A DNA stretch of 25,036 nt from Nemertoderma westbladi. Taxonomy: Eukaryota > Xenacoelomorpha > Nemertodermatida > Nemertodermatidae. The stretch covers positions 1 through 25,036 of the forward strand of contig JAUCBJ010001660.1 in the NCBI GenBank assembly GCA_032718475.1, given 5' to 3'. Shown here piece after piece: positions 8,804-17,225 of this stretch (the first letter of the stretch is position 1; each line of letters begins with the position of its first letter). The notes beneath the pieces are model-generated. The model was not told where the DNA came from and searched no databases. It was given only the letters and a program-made list of their open reading frames with translations. A program made the translations under genes and the position numbers.

Positions 8804-9203
8804 AAAATTACCGCTCATATAATTATGTGTGTTCATTACATATAATTATGTGTGTCCATTAATTATTATCTGTAACAGGGTTTACAGTACCTACTGTATA
8901 CTTGATGCCACTGTTGCTACTACTGTATCTACTACAGTGTAATAAATATTAACGAAATCGTTAGAGCCGTTTTTAAGCTATTTTGCTTGAAATATTATTA
9001 CTATTACAACAAATTTTTACAGAAAGTAACCTCCGGTTCCTAATAAAATATATGTAAAATGTAGTATTGTGTGCTGACCAAGGCGTCCTAAATAATGGTA
9101 CTTACCTACAGCAGTACAGTACCTGCTCTGTCTAGGCCGCCTCTGCGCATTATGCATTACTGCTAGCAGTACCCGTATTCGTACAATCTATACTGTATTC
9201 AAG

Positions 9204-10619
9204 ATGACCACGTACAAAACTAACAAAGAAAAGGAGTGTTTCGAGCATAACGGATATTCATACCGTTTGTGCAATCCTAGTGCTCCTGTGAATCCTGTGT
9301 CATTGAACAAATCTTGGCGTTGTCGCCAAACCGGTTGCAAGGGTCGATTGTGGACTTACGATCAGAACAATTATCGCGAAATTCGGAGTGAGCACGGCGA
9401 AAACTGTGCGCCTCAACCCGAGCGTCGATTAGTTGAAAAAACGCGATGTGTAATAAAAGATCAAGCAAAGAAGACTTTTCGGCCAATGCCTACTATTTAC
9501 CGTGAAAACGCAGCTGTATTATCGGCTAATCCAGTGGCTGCTGGGCAGCTTCCTGCTTTACGTCGCATGGAATCAAGTTTGTACAAAGCTAGAAAGAGTC
9601 AGTTTCCTCACGTTCCTCAGACATTGGAAGAGTTTGCAACTGCGATCAACAAACCTCCCGATGATCCCGAATCCTTCCCTGACCAGCTTCGACGCACAAT
9701 CTCTGGACATCAGTTCCTTTTCTACTGTAGCGATACTGCTGATATTGTGATTTACATGACCGATGGGTGTTTCCGTCGTTTGTGCGCGGCCACAGATGTA
9801 GCTATGGACGGAACATTTAAAATCGTTCCTGAGTTGTGGCAGCAACTATTCATGCGTTTAATGGTGACAGGTGCCAGCCGATGGTGTACATTCCCATGAT
9901 GCACAAGGATCGCAAATCATACGTCAGAATTTTACGCATTCTAAAAGATCATGCAGCAGAAATACAACTGCAGTTCAATCCAGCGAGAATATCAATTGAG
10001 TTTGAAACTGGACTTATTCCTGCTCTGCTTGCAGAGTTACCAGCTTCCCAAATCTGCGGATGCCACTTCCATATGTGTCAGGCTATTTACCGTAAGATAC
10101 AGGAACTCGGTGTGGCAGTCGCATATGCCGACCCCGACCAGAATGTACCTGTTCGTTTGGTTGTTCGCTGCTTGATGGCCGTTGTCTTTCTGCCACCACA
10201 AGACATTGACCCTGGCTTTCAGCAACTCATCGAGTTTGCTCCGCCCATCATATTCGACCAACTGTTCCAGTATTTCGAAGGTCAGTGGCTAAACAATGAG
10301 TATGCATGGCCGCAGACGGCGCACAAACAATAATGTAGAAGGATGGCATTCTGCTATGACCAAGGCTATCGCAAAGAATCATCCAAATTCCTATGAGTTT
10401 CTTTCATTTATTCGTCTGGAGCAAGGCCGGATGGAGACGGAGTTGCAGCAGATTCAACAAGGACAGCAGGTGAATCGCCGAAATGTGAAATACGAAAAAA
10501 TCAATCGTGCTATTACTGTCCTCACGCAGCGCTATGCTGATGTGCCTGATTTCATTGCCCTGGATTTCTGCCTCCAAATGTCCGTTCTATTCAGTAACCC
10601 TCTCAATATTGCTTTGTAA
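9204..10619 (+). pseudogene. MULE transposase with FLYWCH zinc finger, two frameshifts
   Basis: It would cut and paste the element. Frame 1 (9204 to about 9850) starts at ATG and has a FLYWCH-like finger (residues about 14-68, with SWRCRQTGCKGRLW and HGENC) and the first MULE catalytic Asp in MDGTFK (D202). Frame 2 (about 9850-10310) carries VYIPMMHKDRKSY, the second motif as EFETG, where families usually show DFE, and GCHFHMCQAIYRKI. Frame 3 (about 10300-10619) has TNNNVEGWH, which supplies the catalytic Glu, followed by HPNSYEFLSFIRLEQ. The breaks lie near 9845-9855 and 10300-10320 and cancel each other. No SWIM finger follows in this frame; one occurs in the separate frame at 11429. The breaks and the D-to-E change suggest an inactive copy. 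Confidence 0.85.
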
Positions 10620-10779
10620 CTGAAATCCAGTACCGGGTATTGCAAACTGTAACTCTAAATGCAATTAACATGGATTTAAAACTAATAATAGTTGGTCTTA
10701 TTCTTAAAACTGTTCGGCTTTTCGGAATATACAGTTATTCGGAATATACGGAATATACAGTAATATTAATAATGGTAGC

Positions 10780-11035
10780 TGTTCAATAATGAATTGTGCA
10801 TTAACGATTTGTGCATAATGACTTTTGTTGTCCCTTTAATGACTTTTGTTGTCCTTTAATGACTTTTTATGTATGTATTTCTTCAAACTGTCAGACTTCT
10901 GATTTCTGGACTGTCAGACAGTTGATTTCAACATGCCTATGCCAAAACATTCAAAATTTGTTGATTTCTGGTCTTTGGACAGTTGGTTTCACTATGCCTG
11001 TGCCAAAACATTCAAAATTCCATCCAAACTAAATT
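10780..11035. repeat. Short direct repeats downstream of the transposase
   Basis: Copies of AATGACTTTTGTTGTCC (about 10818-10860) are followed by two related ~65-bp segments, each containing GATTTCTGG, GGACAGTTG/AGACAGTTG, a TATGCC-TGCC segment and CCAAAACATTCAAAAT. No coding potential is apparent. The region could be intron or spacer within the MULE. Confidence 0.6.
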
Positions 11036-11094
11036 TAATAGTTTGTGGTTGTTGTCGATAATCGATTACCACATGACGTAGCAAAACACTCATT

Positions 11095-11400
11095 TTATAG
11101 CCAAAAACAATTACCAATTGAAGGAAAGGAGCAAGTTAAGGCCGGATTTTGTAACCAAAACAATAAACAGTCACTTTACCAAATGAAGGAAAGGAGCAGG
11201 TTACAGAGACTAGCCTTCCTAACCAAAACAATAAACGGTCACTTTCAATCAGGGAAAGGAGCAGATTACAGGGGCGGGATTTCCTAACCAAAGCAATAAA
11301 CGTTCACTTAACTAATTGAGGGAAAGGAGCAGGTTACAGAGGCGGGATTTTCTAACCAAAACAATAAACGATCACTTAACTAATTGAGGGAAAGGAGAAG
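11095..11400. repeat. Minisatellite of 65-68 bp units, four to five copies
   Basis: Units contain AACCAAAACAATAAAC, a TCACTT segment and GGAAAGGAGCAGGTTACAGAG. Repeats of the AACCAAA start occur at 11153, 11221, 11286 and 11354. They sit just before the SWIM/PHD frame. Confidence 0.85.
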
Positions 11401-11428
11401 TCAGGCCGGTTAGTAGAAGACAGTAGTC

Positions 11429-12451
11429 ATGATCCATTATAAAACTGACAAATTCTGTGAAAGGTATATCCACATTTTCCACAATCCAGTTTTGGCTAGT
11501 TCCAGTAGAGTCACTTGTTCGGCTTCTGAATGTAAAGTGTGTCCGGATTTATATATCTGCAGCTGCCCTGCTACATTTGTTAAAGACAGTGCATGTAAAC
11601 ACATACATGCAGTGCATTCCCTTTTTAGGGGTAGGCCTATGTATCTCGAGTGCATCCCATCAACATCCGACTGCACCCCTCCCGAGTGCACCCCTCCCGA
11701 GTGCACCCCTCCCGAGTGCACCCCTTCCGAGTGCACCCCTCCCGAGTGCACCCCTCCCGAGTGCACCCCTCCCGAGTGCACCCGTCCCGAGTGCACCCCT
11801 CCCGAGTGCACCCCTCCCGAGTGCACCCCTCCCGAGTGCACCCCTCCCGAGTGCACCCCTACCGAGTGCACCCGTCCCGAGTGGACCCCTCCCGAGTGCA
11901 CCCCTCCCGAGTGCACCCATCCCGAGTGCACCCCTCCCGAGTGCACCACTTCCGAGTGCACCCCTCCCGAGGGTGCCCGTCTCGACTTATCACATCAGAT
12001 AAAATTGAAATTACATTTTATTGGGAGAAGGTATGAACAAACTTCGGTTGAAGTACAGCAAAAGATATTTCAACTACTTGAAAAAGCCAGCAGCGTTCTG
12101 GATAATACTTTACCCAGACAAGCTAATCATCTAGAGAAAATTACGAATAGGAAAAAACTTGAACCTCAAACTCGCCTTGAAACGATACGACGAAAAAAAA
12201 GAAAACGTACCGTTGAAAACAAGGAAAATAATCGTCATAACGCGTATACTAATATCGTCAATACTCCAACGGACCATTGCGTTGCTTGCTGCACCAGTGC
12301 TGTTGGAGACTGGATCCAGTGCGACCAATGCAATAGATGGTACCACAACACTAGCAAATACGTATCAACCATAGTTGTACCACGTGCACTAGATCAAAAA
12401 TGGTATTGTGATGAATGTGTCGGACATTTTCTAAAGGAATTAATCAATTGA
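11429..12451 (+). CDS. SWIM zinc finger - pentapeptide repeat - PHD-like finger protein of the MULE
   Basis: A 340-codon open frame. Residues 44-58 form a SWIM finger (C44-x-C46, C56-x-H58), a DNA- or protein-binding module that usually follows the MULE catalytic core. Residues about 74-181 are some 20 copies of CTPPE. Residues about 185-280 are basic and helical with an RRKKRKR nuclear-localisation-like patch. Residues about 285-332 resemble a PHD finger (CVAC, IQCDQC, WYH, WYCDEC), which usually reads histone tails; the Cys expected after WYHNT is Ser, so one zinc ligand is missing. An in-frame stop lies just upstream of the ATG. It may be a second gene of the transposon or the 3' exon of the transposase; no splice junction could be fitted with frame kept. 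The repeat leaves every frame open, so overlapping shadow frames are ignored. Confidence 0.7.
   Translation: MIHYKTDKFCERYIHIFHNPVLASSSRVTCSASECKVCPDLYICSCPATFVKDSACKHIHAVHSLFRGRPMYLECIPSTSDCTPPECTPPECTPPECTPSECTPPECTPPECTPPECTRPECTPPECTPPECTPPECTPPECTPTECTRPEWTPPECTPPECTHPECTPPECTTSECTPPEGARLDLSHQIKLKLHFIGRRYEQTSVEVQQKIFQLLEKASSVLDNTLPRQANHLEKITNRKKLEPQTRLETIRRKKRKRTVENKENNRHNAYTNIVNTPTDHCVACCTSAVGDWIQCDQCNRWYHNTSKYVSTIVVPRALDQKWYCDECVGHFLKELIN
11668..11970 (+). repeat. 15-bp tandem repeat encoding CTPPE, about 20 copies
   Basis: The unit is GAGTGCACCCCTCCC with scattered substitutions (for example CGT, ACC or TTC in place of CCT or CCC). The 15-bp length keeps the frame whatever the copy number. 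All frames over it lack stops. Confidence 0.95.
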
Positions 12452-12591
12452 ATTAATATACTGTATGAGTGTATAATTGTTACAAATATAATGTTCCGAT
12501 GCAAGCAAATAATAAATGTTCTTTACTTTTTACTGGGATAGAAGTTAAGCCAAATCCCCCGATCCCCCCCCCCCCTTCAATTTTCAATTTT

Positions 12592-13620
12592 GCTCGAAGT
12601 CCCAGACTAGTTAACCAGTCAGCTTAGTTGTTCACGTGCTGCTCGAAGTCCCAGACTAGTTAACCAGTCAGCTTAGTTGTTCACGTGCTGCTCGAAGTCC
12701 CAGACTAGTTAACCAGTCAGCTTAGTTGTCCACGTGCTGCTCGAAGTCCCAGACTAGTTAACAAGTCAGCTTAGTTGTTCAAGTGCTGCACGAAGCCCCA
12801 GACTAGTTAACCAGTCAGCTTAGTTGTTCACGTGCTGCTCGAAGTCCCAGACTAGTTAACAAGTCAGCTTAGTTGTTCAAGTGCTGCTCGAAGTCCCAGA
12901 CTAGTTAAACAGTCAGCTTAGTTGTTCACGTGCTGCACGAAGCCCCAGACTAGTTAACCAGTCAGATTAGTTGTTCACGTGCTGCTCGAAGTCCCAGACT
13001 AGTTAACAAGTCAGCTTAGTTGTTCAAGTGCTGCTCGAAGTCCCAGACTAGTTAACCAGTCAGCTTAGTTGTTCACGTGCTGCTCGAAGTCCCAGACTAG
13101 TTAACCAGTCAGCTTAGTTGTTCACGTGCTGCTCGAAGTCCCAGACTAGTTAACCAGTCAGCTTAGTTGTCCACGTGCTGCTCGAAGTCCCAGACTAGTT
13201 AACAAGTCAGCTTAGTTGTTCAAGTGCTGCACGAAGCCCCAGACTAGTTAACCAGTCAGCTTAGTTGTTCACGTGCTGCTCGAAGTCCCAGACTAGTTAA
13301 CAAGTCAGCTTAGTTGTTCAAGTGCTGCTCGAAGTCCCAGACTAGTTAAACAGTCAGCTTAGTTGTTCACGTGCTGCACGAAGCCCCAGACTAGTTAACC
13401 AGTCAGATTAGTTGTTCACGTGCTGCTCGAAGTCCCAGACTAGTTAACAAGTCAGCTTAGTTGTTCAAGTGCTGCTCGAAGTCCCAGACTAGTTAAACAG
13501 TCAGCTTAGTTGTCCACGTGCTGCTCGAATTCCCAAACTAGTTAACCAGTCAGCTTAGTTGTTCAAGTGCTGCTCGAAGCCCCAGACTAGTTAACGTGCT
13601 GGTTTAGTTGTTCACGTGCT
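12592..13620. repeat. 49-bp tandem array, 21 copies, with 441-bp higher-order period
   Basis: The unit is GCTCGAAGTC, CCAGACTAGT, TAACCAGTCA, GCTTAGTTGT, TCACGTGCT. From 12592 to 13621 is exactly 21 x 49 bp. Variant markers recur 441 bp apart: GTCCACG at 12728 and 13169, CTAGTTAAAC at 12901 and 13342, GTCAGATTAG at 12961 and 13402. A block of nine units has therefore been duplicated. The unit contains CACGTG, an E-box-like palindrome. Confidence 0.97.
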
Positions 13621-14208
13621 GCTCGAAGTCCCACAATAGATAAATCAACAACATTACCGGATGAGTGCGTTAAACCGATAATAAATATTTTATTCTAATT
13701 CAATGAATTACATTAGTCTTACTGTTCATGTATTTCTTATTTCATTCATATTACTGTATTACTTAATGATGTATTCAATGTTAAAACAGATTTGAATTTA
13801 CCGCCAAAATATAGGTGGCAGATCTGATCTGCCACCCCTTCCAGTACAAATTACATGTCTTTCAATCATTTGAATTTCCCGCGCTATGGAGCAGGGTGGC
13901 ACCTTTTAGGGACTTGTGTTGTTCACGTGCTGCTCGAAGCCCCAGAATAGATAAAACAACAACATTTTAATAACGGATGAGTGAATTAAACAGATTAGAA
14001 ATAATTTATTCTGATTCAATGAATTACATTTAGTCTTACTCTATTCATGTATTCAATGTTAAAACAGATTTGAATTTACCGCCAAAATACGGTATAGATG
14101 GCAAATCTGATATGCCACCACTTCCAGTACAAATTACATGTCTTTCAATCATTTGAATTTCCCGCGCTATGGAGCAGGGTGGCACCTTTTAGAGTTTTAG
14201 GGAGTTGT
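13621..14208. repeat. Tandem duplication of the outer right-end segment (~300 bp x 2)
   Basis: Copy 1 (13621-13916) and copy 2 (about 13917-14208) share GCTCGAAG..., ATAGATAAA, CAATGAATTACAT, TTTACCGCCAAAATA and the terminal CCCGCGCTATGGAGCAGGGTGG. Copy 1 still ends with TTAGGGACTTGT, the same terminus as the left end, so it may be an older element end now internal. Copy 1 contains GGCAGATCTGATCTGCC, a near-perfect palindrome. Confidence 0.9.
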
Positions 14209-14218
14209 AGACATCCCA
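14209..14218. repeat. Right target-site duplication of the MULE, AGACATCCCA
   Basis: Exact copy of 8349-8358, immediately after the right terminus. Confidence 0.85.
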
Positions 14219-14239
14219 CGGCAGCACAGTCACACAGTA

Positions 14240-14440
14240 CTTTTTATTTATTTATTTAATGAACTATTTACTACACAATATAATCAAATTGATACAGTAT
14301 TTCATATAATTGAGTAAGTTAAGTTTCGGGTACATAAATGATTATATAATGTAGACGGAGGCTTGTCGGGTAGGCCCATTACACAAACCCCCGTGTACAT
14401 TTGTAAATAAGTAGGTATATCATTGTAATTAAGTAGGTAG
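14240..14440 (-). mobile_element. Probable truncated 3' tail of a non-LTR retrotransposon
   Basis: On the minus strand the sequence runs through GGGGGTTTGTGTAATGGGCC and ACAAGCCTCCGTCTAC and ends in AATAAATAAATAAAAAG. This looks like the 3' end of CR1/Daphne-type elements (a family resemblance from memory), with the A-rich simple repeat as the tail. No reverse transcriptase remains. Confidence 0.4.
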
Positions 14441-15504
14441 GGCCTAACACTAAATAAGCGCTACTGTAAATACGTATTACATACTAAATACTGCATTACA
14501 TAGGACTAATGCATACCTGCTTACCGCTGTACCGGCATTCAGACATTATTACTACAGTACTACCTTCTCACCTTACCCTGTCAGCCTGTTACCAGATTCC
14601 GGTAGGCCTACCGGACCGGTATGTCTGTATGCTGGTATGTAGCGTAGGCCAAGCCCAAGCAACCTAGGCCTAGGTACTACCTGACTACAGTACTAGGTAG
14701 GCCTACTATACAGGACTGCAGGATACAGCTATCTGGCTATAGCCTATATGTCAGTATGTCTGTATGTTATGTACAGACAGACAGATCCTATAATAATATA
14801 ATATATGTACCGGTATATCAGTACATATGCAGATATGTATACTGCATACTGGTTCTGGTATAGGCCTAGCCTAGCCTAAATAGACCTTACAGCCTTACCG
14901 GTACCAGCTGACCGGTACACAAGTACCTATGTAGGCCTACAGTCTGACAGGACAGTACACCACGACAGAGACACGACCACCACCCAGGCTGCAAATAAAG
15001 TACAAAAATCGCAGCGCGTTGTGCGCGTATTTGAAAAAGCGCGCGGAATTGAAATAAAAGTGCAAAACAACAAAAAAAGAACATCAGAGAAACAACAAAA
15101 GTGCGCGGTACCGGCAACCGGTAATCTGTGCAAAATATCAAAAGTCATAAAGCAGTAAAGTGCGCGGGCAGGCGGAGCGGATGAGGTGTAAAAAAGTTTA
15201 CATGCATTCGCTCGTGTTTGTTTGCATTTTGCATTGCAGCATTCAGGCATTGTCAGATTGCTCAAATGTCAAATTGAGCTCGCTTTGAGTTTTGCTCGCG
15301 TTTCTTTTTCATTTTGCATTGTGAATGAAAAAAATTTGCTCGCTTCGCTCGCGTACCGTTATTCGGGGTGACTTGATACATTGAGCAGTTGAGCGATTGA
15401 GGTGACTTGATACAGCAAGTTATACTTTTTTTCTTTAACAGACCGGTCCGGTCACCGGTACTGGGGTAGCGGTACCGGTAGTTGGAGTCAGGATAAGTGT
15501 TGAT
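14441..15504. other. Spacer dense in TAGGCCTA and ACCGGT palindromes; no gene seen
   Basis: TAGGCCT-containing palindromes crowd 14600-14940, and ACCGGT occurs repeatedly. From 15010 to 15350 the sequence is richer in CpG (GCGCGC, GCTCGC repeats), and a GGTGACTTGATACA direct repeat sits near 15367 and 15400. Minus-strand frames of up to 112 codons here have no recognisable domains and are probably chance. Confidence 0.5.
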
Positions 15505-15720
15505 TGAGTGAAAAATGTTGCCACATGCCTGGAACAAGTTCCGAACAATTTAAAGCAAAATTATGTTGAAGACCAACACACAATGCTGCAATGGGCCTAT
15601 TTCAGTATTTCTATATTCTATACCTTTTTGCATTGTTTTATAGGCAGATAGGCCTAGCTGAGCCGACTGCTGAGTTGAAATTTGTTTTTGGGCTACCCTG
15701 CTCGCCTGCTGTACTGTACT
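15505..15720. repeat. Diverged dispersed repeat, copy 1
   Basis: It shares with 16518-16690, in the same order, GAGTG-AAAAATG, CATGCC-GGAAC, CAATTTAAAG-AAAAT, ACACACAAT, ACCTTTTTGCATT, TAGCTGAGCCGA and a GGC-ACCCT segment. Nature unknown; it could be a decayed transposon. Confidence 0.7.
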
Positions 15721-16517
15721 GCCTACATAATATATTTAAAGCACCAAATTGGGATATTTTCAAAGAAAGATGTACTGTTAACATTACATAACTAAAATCT
15801 GCAATTTGGGTAGGCCTACCTCGGTCCGTGGACCAGAAGGCAGTATAATGCCGAAAGAGTAGGCCTACCGGTAGGATAACGGCAGAACGGCAAATTGCTG
15901 AATTAACTTACCGGTAGGCTGGTACGCCTATCATAGCATGTAGCACATTATTTAATTAAACTGAACCTCTTTGTAATTATTTTTCAAATATGTAGTTCAT
16001 ATGCCAGCCTGCTTTCAGGCATAAGTACGTAACTGCTCACACTACTGTCGTGTAGCGGTAATGAGGGTCAGGGTCAGAAAAAGCCGAGCTGCCGCGACAA
16101 TAGGCCTAAGGAGTACAGTACATGGAATTAAGGGACACTTTTGACACAGTTGTTACTTCAAATTAAATATGACAATTTTGTCAAAAAATATGACACTGTC
16201 CTGGCCCTCGTGTCCTGAGTCCTGACAAGGCAATGTCTACCCTAATTAACATAAGCTGTCCTGTTTGTTAGCTACTGTTCAAGGAAATATCTACCCCCAG
16301 ACTGGAATCCATACATTTTGCGCCGGATTAATCTGGCAATCTTTAATTAAAATAAAAGCCATGCTCGAAAATCATAAAGCGCACTTGAAAAAAACGCTCT
16401 GGCTCTCAAAAATCAAACCGGCGCCAATTCGTTGGTTTAACAATTATGAGTAGCAGAAGTTGGTTAATAACCAAAATGGCTGATATGTGGTAGTTGTGAT
16501 GCGATTAAGAGTCCAAT
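15721..16517. other. Non-coding spacer
   Basis: AT-rich with further TAGGCCTA sites (about 15813, 15862, 16104). No gene, RNA or clear mobile-element end was recognised. Confidence 0.5.
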
Positions 16518-16690
16518 GAGTGCAAAAATGTTTGTTGCCCCATGCCAGGAACTAGATCCACTCAATTTAAAGTAAAATGATGTTAAACAAACACACAATA
16601 TTTTACACCTTTTTGCATTATGTTTTAGCTGAGCCGAGTTGAATATCGAAATTAATTTTTTAGGCCACCCTACACGCACGCAGTTCATTA
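16518..16690. repeat. Diverged dispersed repeat, copy 2
   Basis: Direct-orientation relative of 15505-15720, about 1 kb downstream, with small indels. From 16691 to 17110 follows AT-rich sequence upstream of the hnRNP gene, including a TA-rich tract at 17036-17095. Confidence 0.7.
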
Positions 16691-17111
16691 GAAAGTTGAT
16701 TGTAAAGTAGGCCTGTCATGCTTAATGTTGTTTCGGTTTTATATAAAAAATAAAAATAGCTACATTTGTACATTTGTATTTATGTAATTGTCAACTTTAA
16801 CGACATTTAACTATTGATTCAATACATCCCACCCAAACCCAATTAAACTATATAGAAGTATCTGCTAAAAATCATTTGGTTGCTTTAACTTGGTGGGAAT
16901 GTTTAAATGGGTGATTGACATATAGGCCTACTGGTAGGCCTTCTTGGCGAGACAGGAATCGCTTGCATTGTAAATTAAGATGTAATGTAACTGTTCACTT
17001 TCTAGTGCTCCTTTTGTTAACGCATAGGCCTATTCATTTATATTATATATATAACATATAAAAATTATATTTATTATATATAAATTTATAAATTTTTGTC
17101 TGTTTTCTGTT

Positions 17112-17113
17112 AG
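17112..17113 (+). promoter_or_regulatory. Candidate 3' splice site in the hnRNP 5' leader
   Basis: A pyrimidine tract TTTTTGTCTGTTTTCTGTTAG ends at an AG here, about 110 bp before the hnRNP ATG. It would place a 5'-UTR intron upstream and the whole coding region in one exon. No matching donor was identified. Confidence 0.35.
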
Positions 17114-17225
17114 TGTTAATTACCTATTATTATTCTAATAGTTAGTTATATTGGACCTTTCATACTGCAACCAACTCAAATAGGACTTGGCAAAGTGAAG
17201 ATAGTTTAGTATAAATTACAAAACA

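Larger units (their letters stand above)
8359..14208 (+). mobile_element. Mutator-like DNA transposon with foldback-type tandem-repeat ends (5850 bp)
   Basis: The termini are ACAAGTCCCTAAAAGGTGCC on the left and its near inverse on the right (ending AGGGAGTTGT), flanked by a perfect 10-bp duplication. Each end continues inward with the shared segment CCCGCGCTATGGAGCAGGGTGG (inverse on the left), then 49-bp tandem repeats, then a G or C homopolymer. Inside are a FLYWCH/MULE transposase and a SWIM/PHD protein, both on the plus strand. Long inverted ends made of tandem repeats recall Drosophila foldback elements and the Rehavkus and Phantom groups of MULEs; family assignment is from memory and needs a search. 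Both coding parts show damage, so this copy is probably not autonomous. Confidence 0.85.
12564..14208. repeat. Right terminal inverted repeat of the MULE
   Basis: From the inside outward: a 12-C run (12564-12575), a short AATTTTGCTCGAAG lead-in, 21 units of the 49-bp repeat, then the terminal segment present twice. It mirrors the left end (8359-8573) but is about 1.4 kb longer. Confidence 0.85.

Noticed and set aside
11437-12036. Several overlapping frames on both strands across the 15-bp repeat
   Set aside because: A stop-free 15-bp unit opens every frame; only the 11429 frame carries recognisable domains (SWIM, PHD) on both sides of the repeat.
12592-13620. CRISPR array
   Set aside because: Units are contiguous 49-bp repeats without unique spacers, inside a eukaryotic transposon end.
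14887-15537. Minus-strand frames of 84-112 codons
   Set aside because: No domain, biased Cys/Phe composition, overlapping frames in CpG-richer repeat sequence; probably chance.
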